IMG/VR virus record: IMGVR_UViG_3300042876_000151 | Location: 1-21,919 of that record | Length of the DNA stretch: 21,919 nucleotides | From: a virus | Reading direction: 5' to 3' (one strand) | Shown here: positions 6,017 to 14,745 of the stretch, piece by piece | How positions within the stretch are numbered: position 1 is the stretch's first letter | How the letters are laid out: each line of letters starts with the position of its first letter | Notes under the pieces: generated by a model | What the model saw: the letters and a program-made list of their open reading frames with translations, nothing else | What the model was told of the DNA's origin: nothing | The model's database searches: none | Position numbers and translations under genes: made by a program

Positions 6017-7537
6017 CTACCCGACCTGTATGGCGGTTTTGCCGTTTACGTTGCGTAGAATCGTTCCTGGGGGCGTTCTTGGGGTCTGTGGCGCGGTTTG
6101 CAGGGGCTGTAAACCCTGCGGAAATGCCTCTTTTACCAGCTCATCCGAAAAACCAGCCATTTTCATGGCTACCGGAGCCGGCACACCTGCGCCTGTCAGG
6201 GTCGCCATTGTCGTGCCTTTTTCCTCAGTCGATTCGCCCCAGCTATCATCAACGATAAGCTGATGGTCAAAATCGCCATTATCAAATGTTCCAAGAGACT
6301 GATCAAAGATTCCGTTGAATTGACCAATGGTAAGCGCCATTTCCATCATGCGCGAAAGTGACGACAAGAAGTTGTTACGCGCTTCATTTGCCCGGTCGAT
6401 TGCCGCGCCCAGTAATGTCCGCATGGCAGTTCCTGATAACTGCGCGTCGGGGGTGAGGGAATACCAGCGCAATTCGGGAAGGTCTTTTTCGATTTCTTCC
6501 ATCTGCGCGTTGAGGATCGCTAAAGCATCCTGATAGTCAATATCAGGAATAAGGGAATTGAGGGTAGCCATACCCGGAAGGGAAACCAGTCGCCCAAACA
6601 AAACCTTGACAGATTCGACTACGCCGCCCAAAACGCCGGTTGTGGTTGATTCGGTCTTAATTGCCGGCGGAGGAAGCGGACGCCCCGCCGCGTCCTTGTC
6701 ATTTGCGGATGCCACAAAGATAGGCTCACCAAAGGCGAAGAGTAAATCATGCAGGCGCGTGGCGATTCGGTTTGCCTCGTAAATCTTGTCGAGCGCGTGA
6801 TAGACGCATGACAAGCCGCGCGCATCCCCGATATCGCGGAACTTCGTGTGTACGATGGGAATAAAATCAATGCCCAATTCCGAGAATTTGATCTCTTCCT
6901 TTGGTGTTCCAAGTTGCTTGATGGACGTTGTTGCCGTGCGAAGTGTCACCCATGAGCGATAAACCTTTTCGTCATTGTCCCAGTATTCGGTGTAAAGCGC
7001 GGGCGTTCCCTGCTGCGCTTCCACGTCCGAATTATCAATGATGGGAATGTCAATGCGGATGTAGGTCAGAAATCCGCGCGAATCCTCACCAAAGTCAGTT
7101 ACAAAGAACGGGGACACATCTTCAAGATAACTCTTTTGGTCATCTCCGCGCACGCGCACGAAGGAATCGCCATAAAGCGAAAAACCTCGTAGCATTGCCG
7201 GCTTGTTGTTTCCGAGGTTGCTGTCCTTGATGATTTGCTCAATGGCTTCTTTGAGTGGCTTATTTTCTGTTTCTGCGTCGCCTTCGCCTTTGGTCGCCAT
7301 GACCTCGATTTTGCGACCGGGCAACATCTTTGCCGCGAAAAACTCAACTGAGCGATTGACCACCGTTCGCAATCGGCGGGTTGTGTCATCCGCTACTACC
7401 TCAGAGTCGTTGTTGTAAAGGTCGTAAAGCGCATCATAAAGTTGTGTATAACTGTATGGAATGACAGACGGAGTCGCGTCCGGCCCTTCCTTGTTCGTGC
7501 CAGTGATGAAATCCCAAAATTGATTGAGTACGCTCAT
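6017..7537 (-). CDS. Portal protein (SPP1 gp6-like)
   Basis: A 506-aa protein that forms the dodecameric ring at one capsid vertex, through which DNA enters and leaves. Length and layout fit the SPP1 gp6 group: an N-terminal wing region (VVNRSVEFFAAKMLP, LRGFSLYGDSFVRVR), a central clip, then the long stem and crown helices (EANRIATRLHDLLFAFGEP, LPELRWYSLTPDAQLSGTAMRTL). A Pro/Thr-rich tail of about 40 residues follows. It overlaps the large terminase by ATGA and has an AGAGG site. Confidence 0.8.
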   Translation of the reverse strand: MSVLNQFWDFITGTNKEGPDATPSVIPYSYTQLYDALYDLYNNDSEVVADDTTRRLRTVVNRSVEFFAAKMLPGRKIEVMATKGEGDAETENKPLKEAIEQIIKDSNLGNNKPAMLRGFSLYGDSFVRVRGDDQKSYLEDVSPFFVTDFGEDSRGFLTYIRIDIPIIDNSDVEAQQGTPALYTEYWDNDEKVYRSWVTLRTATTSIKQLGTPKEEIKFSELGIDFIPIVHTKFRDIGDARGLSCVYHALDKIYEANRIATRLHDLLFAFGEPIFVASANDKDAAGRPLPPPAIKTESTTTGVLGGVVESVKVLFGRLVSLPGMATLNSLIPDIDYQDALAILNAQMEEIEKDLPELRWYSLTPDAQLSGTAMRTLLGAAIDRANEARNNFLSSLSRMMEMALTIGQFNGIFDQSLGTFDNGDFDHQLIVDDSWGESTEEKGTTMATLTGAGVPAPVAMKMAGFSDELVKEAFPQGLQPLQTAPQTPRTPPGTILRNVNGKTAIQVG

Positions 7538-8979
7538 TGTTTACCTCTGCGCTGCTGCGCGGCTAATCCTTCAGCTAAATAAAAACTCAGATAATCACAA
7601 AGTTGCGAAAGTGAATCCACCTGGTCTTTATATTTCGAGTTTGGAAACAGGAATAATTCTTCCTCGAAGTTAAACATCCAATCGTTGTCTGGTCCCACCG
7701 GTGGAAGGATGACCATTCCCTTCTCGCACCATTTAGCAGCTTCGTATGCTCTTGCAATCTTGTCGCCTTTCGGGTTGAAAGGCACGACATTATCAGCCAG
7801 CTTGCTTGTCTGCTTCATGCTTTGGATTGCCTGAATGCCGCTTGATTTGTTCTCTATGATTATATCCCTAAGCATATTACCGCCAAACTTCTTGACCTGC
7901 CCCTCTACCGCGTATTGAAGCTGTGGAAACTCGATCTTGTCTCGCCAAATGTTGCGGATGAATAGTTTGTAGTCAGGCGTCAACTCACCGCAAATACCAC
8001 ATGTGAAGGCGGCGGTGTCCTCAATGCTCGCGGCTGTGTCCCATGAAAAGTAACGCGCCACGCAGGGCATAGACTCGCGTCGGTTTGTGAACCATTCCTT
8101 TTTGAAGATGGCGCCAAGTAGGGGAGTAGGTCGCTGTTGGAATTGACCAGCCACACCAATAGACGAAAGCGGTATTTTCAGCTTTTCCAATTCTTCCCGC
8201 CCGATCCGCTCTGGCCATAACAACTCGCCCGGCTCTGTGCGCGGATCAACAAATCCGATGGATGAATGAAAGCGGTCAACGCCTTCAAACTCCGCAGGCA
8301 ATACCAATTGCTCCCACACCTCTCCGTTTGCGATGACATGCCCACAAGGGTCATCGCCATGGAGGCGTTGCATAATCATTATCTTGTGGACCGTTTTGGG
8401 GTCATTGCCGCGCATGGAAATTGAATTGTCCATCGTGAAATTAATCCGTTTACGCTCTGCCTCGCTGTTGGCTTTGCTGATTTCGAGTGGATCGTCTATC
8501 AGCAAATCGTCACCGCCTTGACCTGCAATACTTCCGCCGGTCCCGAAACAGTAACGATAACCTCCCTGCAAATTCTCAAATTGCTCCGCTCCGTCATTGC
8601 GCGGGCTTATGTCTACGTGAAAGCGTTCCTGATACCAGCGCGAACCGATCACGTCCCTGCATTTTCGGCTGTCTCTGGTTGTCAGACTTGAAGAGTAAGA
8701 GAAGCACAGAAATTTCCTGCTTGGATTTCGCGTCCATACCCAGGCGGGATAAAAGACGTTGACCAAAAGGCTCTTCATGTGGCGCGGGGGAATATTAATT
8801 ATGAGATTATTCGACGGTATCCTGCCTTCATCCATCGCCTGCAAGTACTGGCAAATGGCGTGAATGTGCCAGCCATCCACAAAGATCGTCCCTTTTTCGG
8901 CATGAGGCCACGCGTCTACAACGAAATCGTAAAAACTTCGTCGTAATCGCTCCGCGTCCAGTTCTGCCAGGGTAATCAT
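7534..8979 (-). CDS. terL: Terminase large subunit (TerL)
   Basis: A 481-aa packaging motor. The N-terminal ATPase has Walker A PPRHMKS at residues 64-70 and Walker B DDLLIDDP at ~157-164. PPRHMKS has Met where Gly is usual in PPRHGKS, but keeps the catalytic Lys-Ser. The C-terminal RNase H-like nuclease has its first Asp in FSWDTA (D314), with further acidic residues around the ENKSSG and KDQVDSLSQL segments. Full length for the family. It overlaps the small terminase and portal genes by ATGA. Packaging type (headful or cos) cannot be told from sequence. Confidence 0.92.
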   Translation of the reverse strand: MITLAELDAERLRRSFYDFVVDAWPHAEKGTIFVDGWHIHAICQYLQAMDEGRIPSNNLIINIPPRHMKSLLVNVFYPAWVWTRNPSRKFLCFSYSSSLTTRDSRKCRDVIGSRWYQERFHVDISPRNDGAEQFENLQGGYRYCFGTGGSIAGQGGDDLLIDDPLEISKANSEAERKRINFTMDNSISMRGNDPKTVHKIMIMQRLHGDDPCGHVIANGEVWEQLVLPAEFEGVDRFHSSIGFVDPRTEPGELLWPERIGREELEKLKIPLSSIGVAGQFQQRPTPLLGAIFKKEWFTNRRESMPCVARYFSWDTAASIEDTAAFTCGICGELTPDYKLFIRNIWRDKIEFPQLQYAVEGQVKKFGGNMLRDIIIENKSSGIQAIQSMKQTSKLADNVVPFNPKGDKIARAYEAAKWCEKGMVILPPVGPDNDWMFNFEEELFLFPNSKYKDQVDSLSQLCDYLSFYLAEGLAAQQRRGKQ

Positions 8980-9305
8980 TTATTCAACGCCTTTTTCAAA
9001 AGATCCGTATATTGCGCCAATTCCTCATTTGTGAGTTTTGAAAGGTCTGGTTTTTCTTCGCTGCTCATTTCCAGTTTGTCAGGGATTTTCCCGTGTGCGC
9101 GATTCATGATGTATTCCCAATAACGAAAATCGCCTTTCAATCCTCGTTGTATGGCAACGTCAATCATGGCGTCCTCGCGGGTGTATCCTTCCTGACCTTT
9201 CGCGCCTTCCGCCATTGCATCGCGGATGCGCTCTGCTATAGTCAGACCAAGTTTTGGTCTGCCTTTCATGTTGCGATTTGGGTCAAATCCTTTCTTGAAT
9301 GTCAT
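8976..9305 (-). CDS. DUF5681-type small terminase candidate
   Basis: A 109-aa protein. The N-terminal FKKGFDPNRN-x-KGRPK is the hallmark of DUF5681 proteins, which lie next to large terminases and are believed to act as the DNA-recognising small subunit. The rest is helical and charged (RIRDAMAEGAKG, EELAQYTDLLKKAL). The ATG at 9305 lacks a clear Shine-Dalgarno site but is only 4 bases from the preceding stop, so translation is probably coupled. A later start would remove the conserved motif. Confidence 0.75.
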   Translation of the reverse strand: MTFKKGFDPNRNMKGRPKLGLTIAERIRDAMAEGAKGQEGYTREDAMIDVAIQRGLKGDFRYWEYIMNRAHGKIPDKLEMSSEEKPDLSKLTNEELAQYTDLLKKALNK

Positions 9306-9308
9306 AAT

Positions 9309-10040
9309 TTAATATAAATAATCAACTACAAACCTAATATACACACCAGCTTCCCCACCAGTCCACCCGCCAAGTGTGGATGTTTTGAAAACATCCACAC
9401 TGATTGTATTCAATGACAATCCAACCAACAGCCACCCCGAACCATTATTTATAAGTATAGCCATGTATGTCTGAATCAGCGGAGCAACAGGCAGTGTTAT
9501 ATTGATAGACCCGGCCGCACCTGCTGTAAGTGTTTTATTGTCGGCTGAAAACTCAAAATGACAAGTCCTACCCGATATTTTCACACCGCAAGATGTATAC
9601 GACGGGAGTTTTGTCAAAGTAGGAACAAAAGCGAACCGATCTGGCCAGCCGTCTGGCTTGGCTGCATTGCTATATGATATTGCACTTGGATTTCCAACAA
9701 AAGCATAATCCGATGTCGCCAAGCATGTAATTGTAGTCACGCCCGCCCCATAAGTTGCTGACAAAACAGGTAGATATTTTGTGGTTGTGTCTGTGAATTT
9801 AAGTTTAGTGCCTTGCGTAACAATCCCGGTAATATCTTCAGCTACCGTGAAAGTTGTCGCGCCCGTTCTTGTGGGGCTTGCCCATCCTACCGGAAACCAC
9901 CCGCCATTATAAACTGATGTTTTTTTTATTCCCCTTGTCTTTGGAGCGGATGGCACATCAATTGAAACTACAAAAAAATCACTATCGTTTAGCGATGTTA
10001 TTTGTGTAAGCTGTGAAAGTTTTTTGTTATCTGAGTCCAT
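9309..10040 (-). CDS. Tail fibre or distal tail appendage protein
   Basis: A 243-aa protein. A short N-terminal segment (KKLSQLTQITSLNDSDFFVV) is typical of phage tail appendage proteins, where it docks to the tail. A beta-rich body with many Thr, Gly and Ser follows (TGATTFTVAEDITGIV, GAAGSINITLPVAP), resembling a fibre head that ends in a jelly-roll-like tip. I chose the ATG at 10040, which has AGGAG 6 bases upstream, over the upstream ATG at 10067. Receptor binding is inferred. Confidence 0.65.
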   Translation of the reverse strand: MDSDNKKLSQLTQITSLNDSDFFVVSIDVPSAPKTRGIKKTSVYNGGWFPVGWASPTRTGATTFTVAEDITGIVTQGTKLKFTDTTTKYLPVLSATYGAGVTTITCLATSDYAFVGNPSAISYSNAAKPDGWPDRFAFVPTLTKLPSYTSCGVKISGRTCHFEFSADNKTLTAGAAGSINITLPVAPLIQTYMAILINNGSGWLLVGLSLNTISVDVFKTSTLGGWTGGEAGVYIRFVVDYLY

Positions 10041-10047
10041 GTTGCTC

Positions 10048-12318
10048 CTATGGGTTAGAGCGCACAACTGGCGCGCCGTGTGGAATTCCCACCGCCCTGA
10101 TTATGTTTTCTGTGATTGGTATTGACGAGGATAATGTTGTATGACCTGTAGGCAATTGCCGGTCATAATACATTGCGAACCCTTGAAAAACCAAACCATC
10201 TGTGACGAGTGTCTCATCTGGCGTGCCTGAATTATAGAGAGCAACAATCTCGCTCGCAGAAAGGATTCGGTTGTAAATTCGTGGGTCAAATAATTTCCCA
10301 TTCAAGCATCCACCATAAGGCGTGGATAATAGGCTACTATTTCCAATATCAAGCACTCCGCCATACTCTGATAATGCGGTCCCAACTGGAGTTGTAAACT
10401 CGGTGACTGCGACAGAAACCCCATTTATATAAATTACAGGGTCGTTTGACACAGAAGATTGATCGTAGGTTATCGCAACATGCGACCAGGCGTTAAGAGA
10501 AGGCGGATCAGCCGTCCATACCCCGCTTGTGTTGAATCCCCTAATATAGACAATTTTATTCGATGATAAATAGACAATTTCTCCTCCCGATGGTGAGGCT
10601 ATTGATATGATCGTATCACCATCACCGCCAACACTATATGTGTCTGGATAAATCCAAAATGAGAATGATCGTTGTGTAAGGTTAATAACATGGGGCAGAG
10701 TGCCATATCCAATAGCGTCTGTCGCGGTTGTCCCGGCAAACTCAATCGTGACAGGAACCAAACCACCACTTGAAAAGCTATCATTTTGTTTGACACCATA
10801 TTCGACATTGATAATCCCCCCCTGCTTTATCCTGAAAGATCGGTCGGTGATGTAATAATAATTGCTGATTCCGCTGCGGTCCTCAGTTCCAAGAATCAAA
10901 GCGCCAATCATGAGGGTCAAAAAGCTCATCATATGTTTTTTGTTGAGATTTGCAAGATATTTCATTGTGGTTATCCTAGACTTTGGGATTTTGTACTCAT
11001 CAACAATTGACTTTCCGTACATGTCCGCAAGGTATGCGTCTTTTTGGTATTTCATATCGAATTGAAAAGGCGAATACCCATAATAATTCTGATAGGGAAT
11101 ATCTTCCTGAGTTGATTCGATGCTGTTTCCGTAATAAATGCCATAACCACGTGCTTGCAGTTTTATTATCCATATGCCATCGGTTGCCCCGTTGGTAATT
11201 GAATAATATACAATGTCGCCATAATAAGTAGCGGTTACTGTCTGGTTAATTGTTTTGCTGACGCCCGTCCCGTCGGCTTTTGTATTTGCTGAGTAGTCTG
11301 TCCCTGAGCTTGGAACCTGCATATTTGTTCCTGATACCTGAGATAAACCACTTGGGTCAGTGTAGTGAGCCGAAAATGAAACGGTTTGACCTGCCGGAAT
11401 AAATAACGGAGTACCAAGGCTGTAAAGCACCTTCAAACTTGTATCAGTTATGACAGGATAGGCGCGGATGATTGAGGCATTGAAGAAGTCACTTTCACCA
11501 AGCATGATGTTGTATTCTTCCGACTTTGCCGATACGTCCGCGTCCTCGTAAGCGCCTTCGTCAAGGATAATTTTCCCGCCATCTTCAGTAAGCAGAAAAT
11601 TTCCATCTTCCATCAAGAGAAAGTGATCTTCGTCTGGCATGGTCCACACTTGGTCCAATGCCCGCCAACCCTGCCGGGTCAGCATGTTTTCAGCGACCAA
11701 TGTACCGTCTGGATTGACATAAATATAACTAAGTTCTGAGTTTGCCAGCTTCGTAAATTCGGACATTGCCATTGTCTTGCGTTGAACATTATCGAATATG
11801 GCAGGAAACGTGAATTGTCCAGTCTCAAAATCTGTCGCTTCCGGTTGCAGGCTCAAACGCGCAAGGATAAGCGCCATTGTCTGGTCTATTCTCTGATTGA
11901 GTGCAATGGTAGATCCCTTCATTGGGTAATTTGCTGGTATTTGCATCCAGTCCACAGCCATGACCCGCGTCTGTTCGTTCCCCCAGTTTTTATCATCACT
12001 GTCAATGCTTGCGATGCGCCCTGTCCAAATAACATCATTGCGTCCATTGTACGGTCCGCGTATGCGTATCTTTGCGCCTTTGTTGAAGCCAGCAAGGGTA
12101 TCTAGGCCGCGTATTTGATCGCCGCCCATCGGTGAAAATAACTTTTCCTTGTTGTTGAGTGTGATATTGAGAGTTCCTAAGATGCCGACGCGCTGATCTG
12201 GTTTCCATCCGCCAAGCCCATTATTTCCTGTAATATCTCCGACAACATAGGCGGAAATATCGACCCACGTAACCGTGTTGTAATATTCGACAATAATTGA
12301 TTCGAGATACTCAGCCAT
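10048..12318 (-). CDS. Tail tip protein with C-terminal LamG-like lectin domain
   Basis: A 756-aa protein and the longest gene. The N-terminal ~200 residues (WVDISAYVVGDITG, GTLNITLNNKEKLFSP, WTGRIASIDSD) resemble baseplate/tip hub proteins. A short LLxEDG repeat lies at ~230-255. At ~540-695 a LamG/concanavalin-like jelly roll is clear: RSFSFWIYP, IVYLSSN, NAWSHVAITYD, YINGVSVAV, GKLFDPRIYNRILSASEIVALYN. Such modules bind glycans or cell surfaces and often sit on tail tips. The gene starts at a TAATG overlap with the tape measure, so translation is coupled. Confidence 0.75.
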   Translation of the reverse strand: MAEYLESIIVEYYNTVTWVDISAYVVGDITGNNGLGGWKPDQRVGILGTLNITLNNKEKLFSPMGGDQIRGLDTLAGFNKGAKIRIRGPYNGRNDVIWTGRIASIDSDDKNWGNEQTRVMAVDWMQIPANYPMKGSTIALNQRIDQTMALILARLSLQPEATDFETGQFTFPAIFDNVQRKTMAMSEFTKLANSELSYIYVNPDGTLVAENMLTRQGWRALDQVWTMPDEDHFLLMEDGNFLLTEDGGKIILDEGAYEDADVSAKSEEYNIMLGESDFFNASIIRAYPVITDTSLKVLYSLGTPLFIPAGQTVSFSAHYTDPSGLSQVSGTNMQVPSSGTDYSANTKADGTGVSKTINQTVTATYYGDIVYYSITNGATDGIWIIKLQARGYGIYYGNSIESTQEDIPYQNYYGYSPFQFDMKYQKDAYLADMYGKSIVDEYKIPKSRITTMKYLANLNKKHMMSFLTLMIGALILGTEDRSGISNYYYITDRSFRIKQGGIINVEYGVKQNDSFSSGGLVPVTIEFAGTTATDAIGYGTLPHVINLTQRSFSFWIYPDTYSVGGDGDTIISIASPSGGEIVYLSSNKIVYIRGFNTSGVWTADPPSLNAWSHVAITYDQSSVSNDPVIYINGVSVAVTEFTTPVGTALSEYGGVLDIGNSSLLSTPYGGCLNGKLFDPRIYNRILSASEIVALYNSGTPDETLVTDGLVFQGFAMYYDRQLPTGHTTLSSSIPITENIIRAVGIPHGAPVVRSNP

Positions 12319-13367
12319 TAGTCTTTTATCTTCGCAAATTCGACGGCAAGAATTGCCGCCAACTTATAGTAATCAAAACCCATGCTTGTGCTTGCCTGAT
12401 TGTTATTTACCTGCGAACCACTCGGAAGATTGATCAATTCAGGACCGCGCTCCCCTACCCACGTCAAGCCACTGGCAGGACCACCAGAGGCACGTCCCGG
12501 TGATGTTTTCTTGGGAGGTGTGTATCCTGCCGATGGAACGTTGTACACTGTAGTATTCACGGATGAAATCGCCTTGCTTGCTTGATTTGCGAGGTCTATC
12601 AATGTTTGTAATGGAGAAAAAACCTTATAAACAGCATTGGCAAATATTGAAATAGCTTCAAAATTCTTGTTGATCCATTGGAGCAAGCCAGCCAAGCCGG
12701 GGATATATTGATTGCCTATGTTTTCCTTGAAGTTGTCCCAATTATTTTTTAGCAACATCATTTGACCGTTGTAGGTTCCGATCTGCGCTTGCGCCTGTCC
12801 GCCATAGCGAGAATTTAGCCCATCCATAAGGGTAGTGAGCGCCGCGGCTGATTGCCCTGCATCTGTTTGTGCTTTGAACTGGTCTTTCAGCGCCTGATTG
12901 AATCCCCATGTGCGCGGAATAACGCCGGTTTCAAGTGCCCGCCCGATTGCCTCGGCGTTGGCAGTCAAATCACCGCCCATTGCAGCACTCAAATCCATTG
13001 CCGCCTTTGTTATGCTCTCGATGCTTCCTGTGTCGATCGTTGGGAATTGAGAAAGAACTTGAAAGGCTGATTTTATTGATTCATCATCAAAAGCGGAAAC
13101 CTTTGAAAGACTGACTGATAAAGCGTCGAATTGTTCAAAGCTCATTTGAGCCTCACGCCCGGTTGCGTGAAGAGCCGTTGCCAAACGCGCATTGACCACC
13201 TCAGACTTTCCAGCTTCTTCGATTGCATCACCCAAGAAATCTATGTAAAGCTTACCAAGTGCTGTTGGCCCGACAATATCAGCAAGTGATTTCCAGATGT
13301 CGTCTAATCCCTTGCTAAGTTCTTCCGGGTCAAATTTTATGGGAATTACAAGACCTTCGAGTATCAT
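12318..13367 (-). CDS. Tape measure protein (short)
   Basis: A 349-aa protein. Its N-terminal part is helical and resembles phage tape measures (MSFEQFDALSVSLSKVSAFDD, AFQVLSQFPTI, KAAMDLSAAMGGDLTANAEAIGRAL with GVIPRTWGFN). A weakly hydrophobic stretch, then a GERGPELINLPSGSQV motif, frequent near tape-measure C-termini, follow. It sets tail length; at this size the tail should be short, roughly 50 nm by the usual rule. The ATG at 13367 overlaps the preceding stop (ATGA) and has AGGA upstream; the more distal ATG at 13457 lies inside the chaperone ORF. Confidence 0.8.
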   Translation of the reverse strand: MILEGLVIPIKFDPEELSKGLDDIWKSLADIVGPTALGKLYIDFLGDAIEEAGKSEVVNARLATALHATGREAQMSFEQFDALSVSLSKVSAFDDESIKSAFQVLSQFPTIDTGSIESITKAAMDLSAAMGGDLTANAEAIGRALETGVIPRTWGFNQALKDQFKAQTDAGQSAAALTTLMDGLNSRYGGQAQAQIGTYNGQMMLLKNNWDNFKENIGNQYIPGLAGLLQWINKNFEAISIFANAVYKVFSPLQTLIDLANQASKAISSVNTTVYNVPSAGYTPPKKTSPGRASGGPASGLTWVGERGPELINLPSGSQVNNNQASTSMGFDYYKLAAILAVEFAKIKD

Positions 13368-13684
13368 TTTTTCTTTTTCCTGGTTGCGGCTTTGATGAGC
13401 TTCATGTTTTCTTTGATCTGCGCGGGCGTCTGTTGCGGGGTTTGTTGCTCTCCCCACCAGTCAGGCAATAAATCGGCAATCTTTGGAATTTCTTTGAAGT
13501 GACCCACAACCGCAAGAGTCTGTATTATTTCAGCAGTTCTTCGGTCTGAGCGCTCTTCGGGGAAAGGTTCTGTTTCATAAATTGCCTGCCAGTGGATGTA
13601 TTCACTCATGCTCATGCCGGCGAGCATTTCGGCGACAGAGCGCCAACCTAAGGCGCGGGCGAGTTGGTAGTCAAAGCGTCCGTT
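13364..13684 (-). CDS. Tail assembly chaperone T extension (-1 frameshift product)
   Basis: This open frame has no start of its own before the slip site. It continues from the G protein by -1 frameshifting at 13690-13684, giving a G-T fusion of about 208 residues (102 from G plus 106 here). Its first part (GRFDYQLARALGW... AEMLAGMSMSEYIHW) matches the conserved segment of GT proteins, where it recruits the tape measure and tube subunits. An internal ATG at 13627 would drop this conserved part. The tail is Lys- and Gln-rich. It overlaps the tape measure by ATGA. Confidence 0.8.
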   Translation of the reverse strand, partial: NGRFDYQLARALGWRSVAEMLAGMSMSEYIHWQAIYETEPFPEERSDRRTAEIIQTLAVVGHFKEIPKIADLLPDWWGEQQTPQQTPAQIKENMKLIKAATRKKKK

Positions 13685-13989
13685 TTTTTTAGCTCATCCA
13701 CCGCCTCAGAGACAGCTTTTTCGCCAAGTGCGTTGAATGTGAATATTGCCTTGACGATCTGCTCCAGCGTTGAGATTGCAATTCGACCAACCTCAACAGC
13801 GGTAAGCATCTTTTCGCCATTCTCGTCAATGACAGATTCGGCGATTACCTCAAAAATGTCAGCGCCCTGGAGATTGCGCCCGCGCAAAGACATCGCATAT
13901 TCAGCACTCATGGCGCGGATGGTCAATTTCTCACCATCCACGTCGATTTGTTTGGTCTTTGGTTTGAGTAGGTCGTCTTTTGTGAGCAT
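13648..13989 (-). CDS. Tail assembly chaperone G protein
   Basis: A 113-aa protein directly after the tail tube gene (TAATG overlap) and before the tape measure, the invariable place of lambda G-like chaperones. It begins with a KxxDxLLKPKTKQIDVDGEKLTIRAM-type strand region, then AEYAMSL and acidic helices. It wraps the tape measure during tail assembly and is not expected in the virion. Residues 1-102 are shared with the G-T fusion; only the last 11 residues (TDALTTNSPAP) are unique to the unshifted product. Confidence 0.8.
   Translation of the reverse strand: MLTKDDLLKPKTKQIDVDGEKLTIRAMSAEYAMSLRGRNLQGADIFEVIAESVIDENGEKMLTAVEVGRIAISTLEQIVKAIFTFNALGEKAVSEAVDELKKTDALTTNSPAP
13684..13690 (-). 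other. A AAA AAA slippery site for -1 frameshifting
   Basis: A run of eight A on the minus strand places the heptamer A AAA AAA in the zero frame of G (codons CTA AAA AAA ACG). A slip of one base back reads AAC GGA CGC and enters the T frame. The heptamer, the frame relation and the downstream conserved sequence all agree with the G/GT arrangement known in most long-tailed phages. Confidence 0.8.
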
Positions 13990-14396
13990 TACGAACTCAG
14001 TGAGAAACTATCGGTAGCGCGGAAGGTGATCTCAGCCTTCAGGGTGTCAGGCTTTTGGGCGTCTGCGGTAAGTGGCTTGATCGAAGTCACCAGGGCGCCG
14101 AATTGATCAGCGTTGAGGCTGTCATAAGACAACTGATAGCGCCCAACCGTGCCGGCCGCAAGATCGGTATAAAGTGCCGCGATGTTTGCTTTGACATAAT
14201 TGATCGTCGCCTTGAACTCGCCAATCTCCAAGAGTTTCGAGGATACGAACTCACGATGACCACCAGAGCCGTGATTTGTGGATTCAACAGCCGGGTTCAT
14301 CATTTCTGGCGGGTCAACGGATACAACCTGCCCAATGGTCGGGTAGCCGGTTGAGTCCTGTTTTCCAAGTGTTACGCCGTAGTTTGTTTGTGCCAT
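13989..14396 (-). CDS. Major tail tube protein
   Basis: A 135-aa protein whose strands (YGVTLGKQDS, FKATINYVKANIAAL, TLKAEITFRATDSFSL) fit the single-domain beta-sandwich tail tube fold that polymerises into the siphovirus tail. Its position between the tail terminator and the G chaperone supports this. I chose the ATG at 14396, with GGGAG 8 bases upstream, over the ATG at 14414, which has no such site. The stop forms a TAATG with the chaperone start. Confidence 0.8.
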   Translation of the reverse strand: MAQTNYGVTLGKQDSTGYPTIGQVVSVDPPEMMNPAVESTNHGSGGHREFVSSKLLEIGEFKATINYVKANIAALYTDLAAGTVGRYQLSYDSLNADQFGALVTSIKPLTADAQKPDTLKAEITFRATDSFSLSS

Positions 14397-14400
14397 AAGG

Positions 14401-14745
14401 TTACTCCCATACAAAAAATTCCAGCATTTTGTGCTGAATACCTGGTTCTGGATCGGGCAGGTCAGTACCTGGGTTTTCCAGAGTTATCAATTCAAATGGT
14501 GTGCGCGATAAATCTAAAGCTGTTATTACAGAATAAGACAATGTAACAGCGGCAGTATAAGTCTTTGCCCAGCAATCGACTTGCAAGCGGCGGCGAACTA
14601 AACTATTTCCGCCATGATGTCTCATTTGCACACCTGTAATGAGTTTATAAGACGTTGACGGTAATGTTGGATTGGGCGGCAAACCTCCTGGGTAAGTCGC
14701 ACCCACTGAAGCAAGAGCGGTATGGATGTCGGATTCCATTGTCAT
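14401..14745 (-). CDS. Tail terminator/completion protein
   Basis: A 114-aa protein resembling the DUF3168/HK97-type tail terminator family. An N-terminal helix (MESDIHTALASVGA) is followed by strands, including SYKLITGVQMRHHGG, RRRLQVDCWAKTYTAA and a central helix SYSVITALD, and a final HKMLEFFVWE strand. These proteins cap the tail tube and join it to the head. The ATGA overlap with the HK97 gp10-like gene and the following tube gene match the standard gene order. Confidence 0.65.
   Translation of the reverse strand: MTMESDIHTALASVGATYPGGLPPNPTLPSTSYKLITGVQMRHHGGNSLVRRRLQVDCWAKTYTAAVTLSYSVITALDLSRTPFELITLENPGTDLPDPEPGIQHKMLEFFVWE

Noticed and set aside
5722-6258. 178-aa plus-strand frame, the longest on that strand
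   Set aside because: Antisense to the portal end and the 93-aa gene; no start signal, and translated sequence looks random. No plus-strand gene was supported anywhere.
10048-12318. Diversity-generating retroelement acting on the tail tip lectin
   Set aside because: No reverse transcriptase gene and no template/variable repeat pair could be seen in the window.
13681-13690. Homopolymer run that might be a sequencing error joining G and T
   Set aside because: The two-frame arrangement is the rule for these chaperones, and the heptamer is in the right frame. An error cannot be excluded but is the less likely reading.
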